In this document: positions 49,194 through 58,740 of the stretch, piece after piece
Numbering within the stretch: the stretch's first letter is position 1
How the letters are laid out: each line of letters begins with the position of its first letter
Source: Leishmania infantum JPCM5
Taxonomy: Eukaryota; Euglenozoa; Kinetoplastea; Trypanosomatida; Trypanosomatidae
NCBI RefSeq assembly: GCF_000002875.2
Contig: NC_009419.2
Span: 1,786,642-1,850,641 of the forward strand
DNA: 64,000 nt
Direction of reading: 5' to 3'
Notes under the pieces: generated by a model
The model's database searches: none
The model's input: the letters and a program-made list of their open reading frames with translations, nothing else
Told to the model about the DNA's origin: nothing
Translations under genes and position numbers: made by a program

Positions 49194-51368
49194 ATGAAGC
49201 TAAAGTGCAAAGTTGCCTTTCTGGCATATGTGCTTGCGTGCCTTTTCATAGCACAGGCGTCGTTGGCTCACGTTATCGGTGTCGACTTAGGATCGGAGTA
49301 CATCAAAGTCGCCGGGCCACATGGTGACAAAGGCGTCGACATCGTTCTTAATGAGCAGTCGCGACGGAAAACGGACAATTTTATCGGTTTTCGTCGGAGC
49401 GATCTTTACATTGGCGACACGGCGAAGAGTCTGGCTGCACGGTTCCCTCTGTGCACTGCGAGCGCGGTGAACCAGCTTGTCAGAATTCGAAAGGACTCAA
49501 GCCTCCTTCCCTTTTTCCGTGATTTGCAGTACGAATACCACGTCAGTTTCAACAACCATGGCTCGGCGACTGTGAGCATCTGCGACACCAAGGACCCGTT
49601 TACCGCCGAAGAGCTCTATTCCATGGTGCTGTCGTACTGCAAAACCACTGCTGTGAAGGATGATGTTGTGGATCCAAAAGGTGTCGTCGTTACTATACCA
49701 TTTCACACGTCGCCGGCGGAGCGGCGGGCCATTCTGGATGCGGCTCGTCTTTCGGGGCTGAGTGTTCTGGGTCTCATGCATTCCACAACTGCTGCCGCCT
49801 TTTACTATGGTGTGCGGCATCGCGGCTTTGGCAACAACACCCTGAGGGTAGTGGTTTTCGATCTTGGCTCAACGCATACTGAGGTCGGCGTCTACGAATT
49901 TTTACCGGCTGCGCAGAAGGCACCACTTTCGAGTGCCTTTGGAACGCTTAGGACACTCGGTGTGGTCGAGGATCGCTCTCTCGGCGGTCGTGCGTTTGAC
50001 TTATGTGTTGCGCGGGTGATCGAAGCCGAGGCGCGTGCGAAGCTTAGCATCGGCCCGGTGCTGGGTGGGACAACTTCTGCACAGCTGAAGTCGCAGTTCT
50101 CGCTTCTCCGCGCTGCAAACAAGGTTCGTGAAACGCTCTCTGTGAACAGTAACACACCTTACACAGTGGAAGGCATTGCCCCGGATCGTGACTATCACTC
50201 CAGCATGACGCGCGCCACTTTCGAGGCCGAATGCGCCTCACTTTTCCAGCGTGTGAAGGATTTGGCAACGAGTGTAACAAAGGTCGTGAATATTTCATTC
50301 AAAGACCTCAATTCATTTGAGATGATGGGAGGGCTCTCGCGTACGCCAAAAATCATCGCAGACCTCTCCGAGGCCATTGGCCGAGATGTAGATCGCACTA
50401 TGAACATGGACGAAGCAGCGGCGATCGGTGCAGGCTACTATGCCGCGAAGCTGTCACCTCTTTACCGTGCAAAGTCGCTAAAGCTGGACGAGACGATCCC
50501 GTACGGAGTCGATTTCGAGGTAGAACCTCCGTTGAGCAAGGAAAAGCCCGCAGTGAGGCGCCCTTTATTTGGTGCTGACGGCTTTCTACTGGGCGATTCG
50601 GTGAGCTTAACGTTTAATCGGACAGAGGACTTTTCGCTCAATTTTTACATTGATGATGACGCCGCCAGGCCATTTGTGCGCGTCACCGTCACTGGGGTGA
50701 AGCAAGCGCTGACGGATATGAAGGCGTTGTCGCCTGCCGTCGAGCACGCAAACAACAGTCACATGGTTCGACTGCAGATCGTGCTGAACGAAACTGGCCT
50801 TGTGCAGGTCGAGCATGCGGAGGTGGTTGTGCGCTACGCCGAGGAGGTCACACAGAAGGTGACAGAAAATGTCACAGATAAGGCATCTGGCGAAAGGAAG
50901 TCAGTTGAGAAATCTGTTAAAGTAATCAAGATGCGCATCCGAGCAGCAGACGTGACTGCGACGCTTGCGTGGAAGAACCCTACTGGGCTGACGTCAGAAG
51001 AAATGGAAACTTCGCAAACCAAGCTGAAGACGATCTGGCAAGCGGAGCATGTGAAGCATCTCCGCGCCACGGCGAAGAACAATTTGGAGGCATACATCTT
51101 CTGGGCCAAGAATGAAGGTGTGTCCGATAACGCTGCGTTGACAGCCGCTGCTGGCGCAGCCGCCGTGCAGCGTGTCATTGACGAAGCCACAGCGATGCAG
51201 GAGTGGCTTGAAGAAGGCGAGGGTGCATCAGACAACTGCGCTGCCTCCCAGTACGAGTCGCGGCTGGAGAACCTTCGCGGTATGGTTGCGGAGCTGACGA
51301 AGCAGCCCGAGGAAGCCACGAAGACAGTTACAACAGATAGCGCCGATGACAACGAAGGCGATTTGTGA
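49194..51368 (+). CDS. ER-lumenal Hsp110/GRP170-type chaperone (HYOU1/Lhs1-like)
   Basis: 724 residues from ATG 49194. A signal peptide is evident (KLKCKVAFLAYVLACLFIAQASLA, cleavage near 25). The Hsp70 ATPase domain follows: VIGVDLGSEYIKVA (~27-40), VVVFDLGSTHTEVGVY (~220-235) and MMGGLSRTPKI (~379-389). The substrate-binding part is divergent, with a charged insert rich in Val/Thr/Lys/Glu and a helical C-terminus. The order, the secretory signal and the DLGSEYIKVA start fit GRP170/HYOU1/Lhs1, nucleotide-exchange factors and holdases for BiP. The C-terminus is EGDL. Trypanosomatid BiP is known to end in MDDL, so EGDL may be a retention signal. It likely works in ER import and folding with BiP and SEC63. 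G/C third bases are about 17 of 35 in a hand count, lower than most neighbours. Confidence 0.82.
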   Translation: MKLKCKVAFLAYVLACLFIAQASLAHVIGVDLGSEYIKVAGPHGDKGVDIVLNEQSRRKTDNFIGFRRSDLYIGDTAKSLAARFPLCTASAVNQLVRIRKDSSLLPFFRDLQYEYHVSFNNHGSATVSICDTKDPFTAEELYSMVLSYCKTTAVKDDVVDPKGVVVTIPFHTSPAERRAILDAARLSGLSVLGLMHSTTAAAFYYGVRHRGFGNNTLRVVVFDLGSTHTEVGVYEFLPAAQKAPLSSAFGTLRTLGVVEDRSLGGRAFDLCVARVIEAEARAKLSIGPVLGGTTSAQLKSQFSLLRAANKVRETLSVNSNTPYTVEGIAPDRDYHSSMTRATFEAECASLFQRVKDLATSVTKVVNISFKDLNSFEMMGGLSRTPKIIADLSEAIGRDVDRTMNMDEAAAIGAGYYAAKLSPLYRAKSLKLDETIPYGVDFEVEPPLSKEKPAVRRPLFGADGFLLGDSVSLTFNRTEDFSLNFYIDDDAARPFVRVTVTGVKQALTDMKALSPAVEHANNSHMVRLQIVLNETGLVQVEHAEVVVRYAEEVTQKVTENVTDKASGERKSVEKSVKVIKMRIRAADVTATLAWKNPTGLTSEEMETSQTKLKTIWQAEHVKHLRATAKNNLEAYIFWAKNEGVSDNAALTAAAGAAAVQRVIDEATAMQEWLEEGEGASDNCAASQYESRLENLRGMVAELTKQPEEATKTVTTDSADDNEGDL

Positions 51369-52353
51369 GCCCATTTTTGTTCGCATGTTCTCCTGCACCA
51401 TTCACCGTTTTTTTCTCGTTGCTTATACCACGGATTTCCAAAAGGTTGCTTGCGCTTTCTTTCGGCCTCACTTACCTCACACTTTCCTTTTTTGTGCTTC
51501 GCTGCTGTTCTGTTCTTGTTTCTGCACTTGTCTCTGCTCTGGACTCTCTCAATCGACGTAGTGCCAGCGGAACGGTCTGCTTGCCCTCCCGCTTCTTCGC
51601 TCCAGTCACTCTTCTCGAAGAGACTGTGATGGAATGAAGCGCAGGCGTTGGCATTGCTGTTCGCTTGCGTAGATGCTCAGAGGAAAGAGACGCGTGCAGG
51701 CAAGGATAAGGAATAGATGGCAAAAGCTGTGGACATGCATACTTGTTTTATTGCGGAGGAATCAACGTGGGCTCTTTTCGTTGTGGTAATGGGCACTCTG
51801 CAGCGAAACCAAACAAGCAGAAAAGGCCGGATTCGGGGACTCTCAAACGTTTCTCTGCCCTTTCCTGTACCTGGGACACCACCAAGTACACGATAGTAGC
51901 AAATAAAAGTGCGTGGTGAAGATCGGTTTGGCACGCACACGCTGGCAAGTAGTCAAGACTCAACTGAAAAGCTTGCGACAGTTTTCACGTCACCTAGGCT
52001 GACCTCTACTCCGTCCTTGCATTATAACATGCCTGTTTTACGCCCAACCATCACCACACACTCATACACACATACCTGCATACACATACGTACATGTGTT
52101 CTCGTGCACACACACACACACACACACACACCAACGCAAACCTGCGATCCGCTTCATGTGCCTCTCAACGCGACCCAGAAGCCACCTGCTCTTTTTTGTT
52201 CATCTTTCTTGCCATATAAAGGAAAGCCCCAAACCCCTCAATCATATCGCCACCAGAGCCTTTCAATAAGCTCGCCTTTTCCCCTCCTCTTTTCTTCCTC
52301 AACGAAAACACCAAAAAACATTTAACACTTCTCCCTACACACGACAGTCAACG
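51369..52353. other. Intergenic region
   Basis: T/C-rich after 51370; a CA run at about 52109-52132; CTACACACGACAG (AG 52346-52347) is a candidate acceptor seven bases before the GCVH ATG. No supported gene. Confidence 0.6.
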
Positions 52354-52770
52354 ATGCGGAGGGCTTTCGCTTCTGTATCTGTCGCTGCTGCCGCCTACCT
52401 GCGTTGCTATGCGACCAAGCACTTTACCGACAGCCACGAGTGGGTGATGCAGTGCGAGGATGAGATAACTATTGGAATCTCCAGCTACGCCCAGGAGAAT
52501 CTGGGTGACGTGGTGTACGTCTCTCTCCCGCAGGTGGGCGATACTGTCAAGGCGAAGGATGTCATAGGCGAGGTGGAGAGCGTGAAGGCCACGAGCAATG
52601 TGTACTCCCCGGTTGACGGCACCATCACCGCAGTGAACGAGAACCTGAAAGACCAGCCGGGCCTCGTTAATCAATCTCCTGAGGAGAAGGGCTGGCTGAT
52701 CAAGGTGAAATGCTCTGAGATTCCAAAGGGTCTCATGGACGAGGCGGCGTACAAGAAGTTCCTCGAGTAG
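52354..52770 (+). CDS. GCVH: Glycine cleavage system H protein, mitochondrial
   Basis: 138 residues from ATG 52354. Residues 1-~20 (MRRAFASVSVAAAAYLRCYA) form a mitochondrial presequence. The mature part follows H protein throughout: HFTDSHEWV, ITIGISSYAQENLGDVVYVSLPQVG, the lipoylation site GEVESVKA with Lys78 as the lipoyl-bearing residue, YSPVDGTITAVNENL, and the end EEKGWLIKVK. H protein shuttles the aminomethyl group between the P and T proteins and is reoxidised by the L protein, feeding one-carbon units to folate. Length and motifs are complete. The other subunits are not in this window. Confidence 0.95.
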   Translation: MRRAFASVSVAAAAYLRCYATKHFTDSHEWVMQCEDEITIGISSYAQENLGDVVYVSLPQVGDTVKAKDVIGEVESVKATSNVYSPVDGTITAVNENLKDQPGLVNQSPEEKGWLIKVKCSEIPKGLMDEAAYKKFLE

Positions 52771-53732
52771 TGACGTGCGCGCAGGTGTTTCGACAAGAGA
52801 GTATTTTAGTTTTTCGGTTCTCCTTACGTGTATCTCACCTTGCGCTTGTGTGTGTGTGTGTGTACCTTTTTTTTCTTTGGCTCTGCGGAAAAGAGAAAAA
52901 AATGACGCGACCAAGTCGGGTATGTGTGCGCGTAAGCGTGTGCCTACGTGTGCTTCTCAGAGTCTATGTATACGTGCATGCGTTCGAACGCCGCTTCTTT
53001 TCATCCACGAAGAGAAGCAGTGCCGCAGACTTTTTTTTTGAAAAAAAAAACGAATCGAAGGCGACTTGGCTTTTCAAAGCGCGTCGGTCTCAGCTGTGGA
53101 GGGGCCGTGCCTGCGGTGACCGAAAGACTAGGGAGTACGAGAGAGAAACTCAGAACCGAAAGAGACGACCGTGTAAGCGGCATCGACTAGATTAGCAGTG
53201 CCGGTGGAGTGACGGACAGCCACAACGGGTCGCGAGGGTTAGGGGGGGGGGAGGTGATGCCGCCAAGGAGCAACAGAGAAAATAAAAGTTGGAGACGCTT
53301 AGCGAAGGGGCGATCAGGTAACAGCTGCCGCGCTCACACGACGAGGTCGACCGCAATTCGTACATTTCATCTTGCATCTCTCCCCCTCGTGCCCTTTCCG
53401 CATTGCTCGAGGCTGACGTTTTCTCATCGCCTCATCACACCTGCCCATGCACAGGCAAGTAAGAGTGCAGGAGATCCACGTTGCAATCTGCCCCATAACG
53501 GCGAAGGCGCACCGCGACCTACTCTTACACTTATCGCCAAATAAAAAGAATTCATTCAGGTCAAAATAGCGCTAAAGAGGAAACAAAGAGTAGCCACAGT
53601 ATGATATGGCCCTCCTCATTCACTTGAGGGTCAAGAGGGGCTCTTTTTTTTGCTTTCTTCTTATATCTTCTACCTGCTTCAGTTTGGGAAAGTGATCACG
53701 CTCTTCTGGCCTCCTCCCTCTTCTTTTTTCGC

Positions 53733-53763
<31 letters not shown>

Positions 53764-54504
53764 TTGCCTGCGATGGTGTGTGGGGTTTCTTTGTGTGTGG
53801 GCCATTTCTCTTTCTCGCTCGTCTGTCTCTCTCCCCGCCCCTCCCTCCGACTCTTCTCTCTTGGACCTTTTCTCCCTCCTCCTTTCCTTTCCTTTCCTTT
53901 TCTTCCCCTTTCTTCAGAATGCTGTAGAGTTCCACGTGAAGAACTCTTGTTGACTCCATGAGATGAAAGGAGAACCCGACGCTGACACTTGGGCGATGCT
54001 CAGGTGAGGCTGGGCAGAGCGCATGGGCGGTGCGGCATGCGCTGCCCCAAGCGCAAGAATGTCTCTACTTGTAAGCATCCGTGGGCTCCCGATACACGTT
54101 TGTTTGAACCTCACACTCTTGCAAGTCGTTTGCGACTGCAACAAAACCATTTTTGTATGCAGCTCCGATCGGCTTTTGCCTTTCTTTGGAGGGAAACGGG
54201 CAAACAGGACTTGCAGCCGTCTGAGGACACGCGTTCGCATGGCGAGTCTTGCCGACTGCTGGTCTCCTTATTGAATGCCGCCTGTGGCAAGGCCGCTACT
54301 GGTGGTTCTTCGCTGAGCGTTCGCGTTGATAAAACCCCTCTGAATGTGCATGCGCTTGTGCGCTTGTTGTGCGATAGCTGGTTCTGTCCCTCTCCCCTTC
54401 TTCGTTTCTTCACCTCACGCAGCACACAGGCGTGCCATTGTCATCGTGCGGGACGTTTTTCTGTTTGCGTCTGCATCTTCACTCGATAGTTGACGCGGCG
54501 GTCA
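52771..54504. other. Intergenic region, 1.7 kb
   Basis: Contains GT runs (52846-52862, 53750-53763), a TA run (53733-53750), a (CCTTT)n run near 53884-53902 ending at a strong acceptor (AG about 53917), and a second acceptor tract at 54384-54422. Frames between the two acceptors do not look coding. Confidence 0.6.
54384..54422 (+). promoter_or_regulatory. Putative spliced-leader acceptor for the interrupted coiled-coil gene
   Basis: A polypyrimidine tract ends at CACGCAG. The first ATG after it is 54505, 82 bases on, with no intervening ATG. This supports 54505 as the intended start of the interrupted gene. Confidence 0.5.
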
Positions 54505-55230
54505 ATGGCGCTGGAAGTACCACGCCCGCTGCGCCTTTCCGAGTCGGATTAGCTCCTTGCATGGGAGGTGGATCTGGAATCGAGATGGTCGCAGCTCCAG
54601 CAGCGCCGCCGCAGAGCCGAGGAACTTCGAGCAAAGCAGATCCAGCGGGAGGCGTCTCTGCTGGAGCTGAGCAACGGGAATGTTGCAGCACAGTACGTTC
54701 TAGAAGAGCGCAGGCGCGCGTTGGCAACGCGCCGCACACAGCTGCGCGAATCAGAGGCCGCACTGAAGCAGCGCACCGTCGAGGACGCTAAGGCGTCTCG
54801 CCGAAAGCAGGAGTCGATGGCAGAGGGGGCCGCTGCAATTGACGCGGCGTGGCGGGAGCTAGAGCAGCGCACACGGCTAGAGGAGGCATCTCATGTACAG
54901 CAGATGCGTGCTCTGGACGCAAGAAAGCAAAGGGCTCAAGGGTGCGATGCAGACACACGACAGCGGCTAAGCGCACTACGCGAGGGGGAGACGCAGCTTG
55001 TGGCACAGAAAGAAGTACTGGGGTATCACCGACAGAGGTGCATAGATCTGCTGTGGCAGTCGCTCGGGCAGCTACAGCGCGAGGTGGAGGAACATAAAAC
55101 ACTTCTCACGGCTCTCGATGACATCAAAGAACCGGGAGAGGTTCTGCTGTTCTCCTCGGTGAGCTTCATTCCGTCACCTGCCTTGTGCGCCAATCCGAAG
55201 TTGAACTCGTATGTCTCTGTTTTTGTGTAG
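54505..55230 (+). pseudogene. Coiled-coil protein gene interrupted by TAG at codon 16
   Basis: ATG 54505 reads MALEVPRPLRLSESD and meets TAG at 54550-54552. The same frame then continues for 225 codons to TAG at 55228-55230. No in-frame ATG follows the internal stop for some 90 codons (next Met in KQESMAEG). The protein is one long charged helix: WSQLQQRRRRAEELRAKQIQ, EERRRALATRRTQLRESEAALKQR, AAWRELEQRTRLEE and CIDLLWQSLGQLQREVEEHKTLL. The last ~30 residues are non-helical. I recognise no family. Codon use and helical periodicity across the stop argue that this was one reading frame. A nonsense mutation, a base-call error or UAG read-through are all possible; the base after the stop is C, a context known to be leaky in other eukaryotes. 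Confidence 0.6.
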
Positions 55231-55967
55231 AAATGCGTTTCGAGCTGCTTGACTAAGGCTTCAGTTGAGAGCACTGACGATAGTGTCGGAATCGATGCGT
55301 GACCTTGCGCACGAAGATGAGGTTGAAGGACGGGTACCCGAAGGAGCGCAAAGTTGCCCAATGTAGTTTGATAAACATCTCTGCTAGTTTTCTTGCGAGG
55401 GGGCGTGACGCCTGCGACCGCGTTTCTCCGCGCGACTGCTCTTCTCTCCACTTCATTCTATATGCCCCCCCCCTTCCTCACTGCTTCCTTGGCCGGAATA
55501 GTTTTTAGGCAGCAGATGATTTACCAACACTGACACACTATTGCCGTCATTCAACGAGTACGTCAGACGTAAGGCGCGCATGGAGAAGAGGCGACATCGT
55601 CTTATGACGGCGGTGCTCTTGTAAGGGTGCCGCGTGCGTTGTGCACCTCTGGCCCGCACAACATACGGGAATGGCACTGTTTCAATGAGTTCGCTTTCAT
55701 CGACTTCACTTTCGTTCTTCGGTTGGTTTTCACCGTCGTTGTTTTCCTTGACGTGCTCGCGTGCGCCGCTCTCTCCCTCTCTCTGTGTCTCATCACTGTC
55801 TTGACGGCGCACGCACTGTTCTTGATCATGTGACTTCTGTGCACACACTTCCACGCATACGGTGACTTGTCGCAGCTCGATGTGGTAAGCCCATAGTCGT
55901 GAAGACGCAGGACACACACACACACACACACATACGACTGCTTGTTGTTCCCTCTTTTTTGTTCCGC
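55231..55967. other. Intergenic region
   Basis: Contains a C run near 55466-55475 and a CA run near 55912-55931, then T-rich sequence before the next ATG. No supported gene. Confidence 0.6.
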
Positions 55968-57017
55968 ATGTCAATCACTGTCGGCATCAACGGCTTCGGC
56001 CCTATCGGAAAGTCCGCCTTATTCGCGGCCCTAGCCGATCCGTTGTTCACCGTCACGGCAGTCGTTGATGCCTCCGTGTGTGCGGCCTACATTGCATATG
56101 TGATTGAGCAGGAGTATCCGCATCGCAACCCGACAGGGCCTCCGATTCGGGTGACGGACAAGCAGAAGGATCAGATTGTACTGAACGACATCCACGCCAT
56201 TCACGTGTCGGCCGCGCAAGATCCGCAGTCATCCACGTGGAAGAAATATGGTGTGCAGTACGTGCTAGAGTGCACAGGCCTCTACACCACACGTAGCCGC
56301 AGCTGGGGTCACGTGACAGGTGGTGCGGTGGGCGTCTTCATCGCCGCCGCCAGCGCTGATACGAACACAGTCATGGCATCAAGTGGCTTGGAAAGACTCG
56401 CGGCATCGTTGCCCGTGTGCGCCGTAGGAGCGCCCATCGGGGCCGTCGTAGCTCCAGTGCTGGACGCGCTGGCGAAGGTGTTGGAGATCGAGCAGGTGAG
56501 TTACACAGCCCTCTATGGGCCTCAGCCACAGCACCCAATCGGCGCTAAGTCGGACGACTCGCGCGACTGGCGGCAAGTACGACTGCAGCCATTTGCCAGC
56601 TGTGCGATGGCGTCCAGTCGCGACAACGGCGCTGAAACAGTTGGCGCGCTCCTGCCGCATCTGGCTGGCCACGTGAGTGCTAGCGCTTTCCAGGTTCCTG
56701 TGGCGCAAGGGTGTGCAATCGACCTCGTTGTCTACACGAAAGAGGCCGCGCCGGCTGATGTGGTGGCGAGCGCCTTCGCGCACGCCGCGGCGGGCTCGAA
56801 GCCGCTTTCAAAGGTATGCATCGCCAACGGACCCATGATCAGCGTTGACTGCATTGGCAGCTCAAGTGTCATACTCGACGCGGCTTCGTTGAGCAGCAGC
56901 ACCGAAGGCAAGGTGCATCGCATGGTATTGTGGGTGGACGTAGCGTGCTACTACGCTGCACTGCTGTTGTCATTGGTGAAGCAGGCTCACAGCATTCACG
57001 CGCCACCGTCGTCGTAA
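55968..57017 (+). CDS. GAPDH-fold protein lacking the catalytic Cys and His
   Basis: 349 residues from ATG 55968; the frame upstream begins with GTG. The N-terminal Rossmann start GINGFGPIG (6-14) is kept, though the usual GFGRIGR Arg residues are Pro12 and Lys15. VVDASVCAAYIAYVIEQEYPH fits the adenine-binding and following region, and YGVQYVLECTGLYTT fits GVEYVIESTGLFT. Where GAPDH has SCTTNCLAP, this protein reads GAPIGAVVAP, so the nucleophilic Cys is absent. The expected catalytic His region reads YTALYGPQ. The second half keeps the outline only: ASAFQVPVAQG for the FRVP segment, and LWVDVACYYAALLLSLV for WYDNEWGYS..VVDLV. Oxidation of glyceraldehyde 3-phosphate is not expected; an NAD-binding, structural or regulatory role is possible. 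There is no evident glycosomal PTS1 (the end is PPSS). Confidence 0.75.
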   Translation: MSITVGINGFGPIGKSALFAALADPLFTVTAVVDASVCAAYIAYVIEQEYPHRNPTGPPIRVTDKQKDQIVLNDIHAIHVSAAQDPQSSTWKKYGVQYVLECTGLYTTRSRSWGHVTGGAVGVFIAAASADTNTVMASSGLERLAASLPVCAVGAPIGAVVAPVLDALAKVLEIEQVSYTALYGPQPQHPIGAKSDDSRDWRQVRLQPFASCAMASSRDNGAETVGALLPHLAGHVSASAFQVPVAQGCAIDLVVYTKEAAPADVVASAFAHAAAGSKPLSKVCIANGPMISVDCIGSSSVILDAASLSSSTEGKVHRMVLWVDVACYYAALLLSLVKQAHSIHAPPSS

Positions 57018-58293
57018 GGAACACATCGTTCAGATGCATACAAGGCAAGCTCGGCGACTTTCTTCATCTCATGATCTCCCTCCGCCTTCTGTGTCGTCTA
57101 GGTCGCACGCGCAGTGTGGGCACGCGGCCATCTCTATCTGTATGCCACTTGAAGAACCACTGACGCGTCTTCACCCTCCGCTGTTGCACTGTTCTCGGTT
57201 GCCTTCGCCGTTTGTACTTTCGTGTGTGTGTGTGTGCTTTTCCACTTGTATGGTTTATGTTTTTTTTTTTCTTCGTTCTGGGGGAACGCAGGCCGTCTAT
57301 GTAGACAAGCTCTCTTTGTTTTCTTGTCCTTTTCTCTTCCCTCCTGGCACTTCCCGAAGATACGTGTATACATATACATATATACGTATGCGCCTGCATG
57401 GGCTGAGGCAACGTCTCCGCTCGCCTTCTTGCATGGACGACAAGACCAGAAACTAACATTGGCACTAAAACATGGAAAGAACCAAAGCAAACAACAGCAC
57501 CGATGTGGACTTCCCAATGCAGAAGGTGACAATAGCCGCTCCCAGTCTAGACGCGTTGCGTTACGTGAGTGGGTAGTGACGAGTGAGCGATGCACATTTT
57601 CGGCACCGAAGAGAGATAAAACGGAGTCATGCCCTTGCTGTTCGTTGATGTGGGATGACGCTCGATGAGTGGCTTCGCCTTCGATAGACATCCGGGTATG
57701 TGCGTGCTTGGGTGTGTGTCCTTCTCATTTGCTTCTTTTTGTTTGTTTTTGCTTTCGTGGCACTCCTGTCCCTCTACACCCTTTGCCGGTGACAGCGCGC
57801 CACTTTGTGGTGTATACCTACCACCCCCTAGGTGCTGTCTCGTGGCCTGTGTGCACCGTTGCATTCCACTCCCAGCAGCACATGCGCTCCCTCTCCACCA
57901 CTTCCATCTTGCGTTTTTCTTTTTTTTTGTCATTGATTTCGTCTGGACATGTGCCACGCTGCAGAGATCCGATCGCCACTCAGCACCAACACGCACACGC
58001 ATACACACAGGCAAAAACACCCTCGCACACACACACGCAAAACCATCGACGTGCATAGGAGAGAACCATAGAAGGCGCCCGATTCACGCAGCGAGTCCTT
58101 TTTTAGTTTTGTGCGCCTCACTGTACACCGGTGCTCTACTGATTTCTCATCTCTCATCTCTCTTTGTCTTTTTGTCCTTGTAACCTGCGCGTCGGACCTT
58201 CGTTGTCACTCACCTGTCCTCGCCTCCTCCAGAGTAAACAACACCCGACATCGAGGTATCTCTACACTTGCCCTCACCTCTGAAAACGCTAAA
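57018..58293. other. Intergenic region, 1.3 kb
   Basis: GT run at 57222-57236, T runs at 57259-57270, TA-rich TATACATATACATATATACG near 57366-57386 and C/T-rich stretches. No supported gene. Confidence 0.6.
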
Positions 58294-58740
58294 ATGGAGT
58301 TCATCATGAATTCTGTGTATGCGGTCGACCCCATCTACCTGCTGATGAGCGCCGTCGCCCAGCAGATGCTGGCAATGGCCTGGTTTGACTGCATTGTGGG
58401 CCAAATTGATCGCTACTATGTCGCAGCGGACAAGGGCGTGCGGCGGGTCGAGCACGCTATCACGCGCTACCCAGGCATAATGGTCTCTGCGATGACCTTC
58501 GCCTGCTCGCTGCTCCGCTCACTTGTTGTGCTGACGATGGTTAGCATGTGCAATTGCTCGACGCTCTACCAGTATCAGTCGGCTGCCATGGTCGCCGTGA
58601 TGATTGGCATGATGCGTGTCCACCGCACCTTCTCGTGTCACCGCCCCATCCAGATTTTTGTGACCGAGACCGGCTACGAGATGGCTGCGGCGATGACGGC
58701 GGCGGTGGTCTGTTACTACATGAAGAAGTACAACTTCTGA
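58294..58740 (+). CDS. DUF1761-like four-helix membrane protein
   Basis: 148 residues from ATG 58294. The open frame reaches 58111, but the upstream part looks like leader sequence. Hydrophobic segments lie at about 9-30, 60-85, 92-108 and 130-143. VDPIYLLMSAVAQQMLAMAWFDCIVG resembles the start of DUF1761 (VNxxxVLVAALxxFxLGxLWYSPLFG), and RPIQIFVTETGYEMAAAMTAAVV resembles its last helix (xxxLFLIDAGYxLVAxLIMGAI). The family occurs in bacteria and protists and has no established function. Both terminal blocks match in order and spacing, so the call is moderate. Confidence 0.6.
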   Translation: MEFIMNSVYAVDPIYLLMSAVAQQMLAMAWFDCIVGQIDRYYVAADKGVRRVEHAITRYPGIMVSAMTFACSLLRSLVVLTMVSMCNCSTLYQYQSAAMVAVMIGMMRVHRTFSCHRPIQIFVTETGYEMAAAMTAAVVCYYMKKYNF

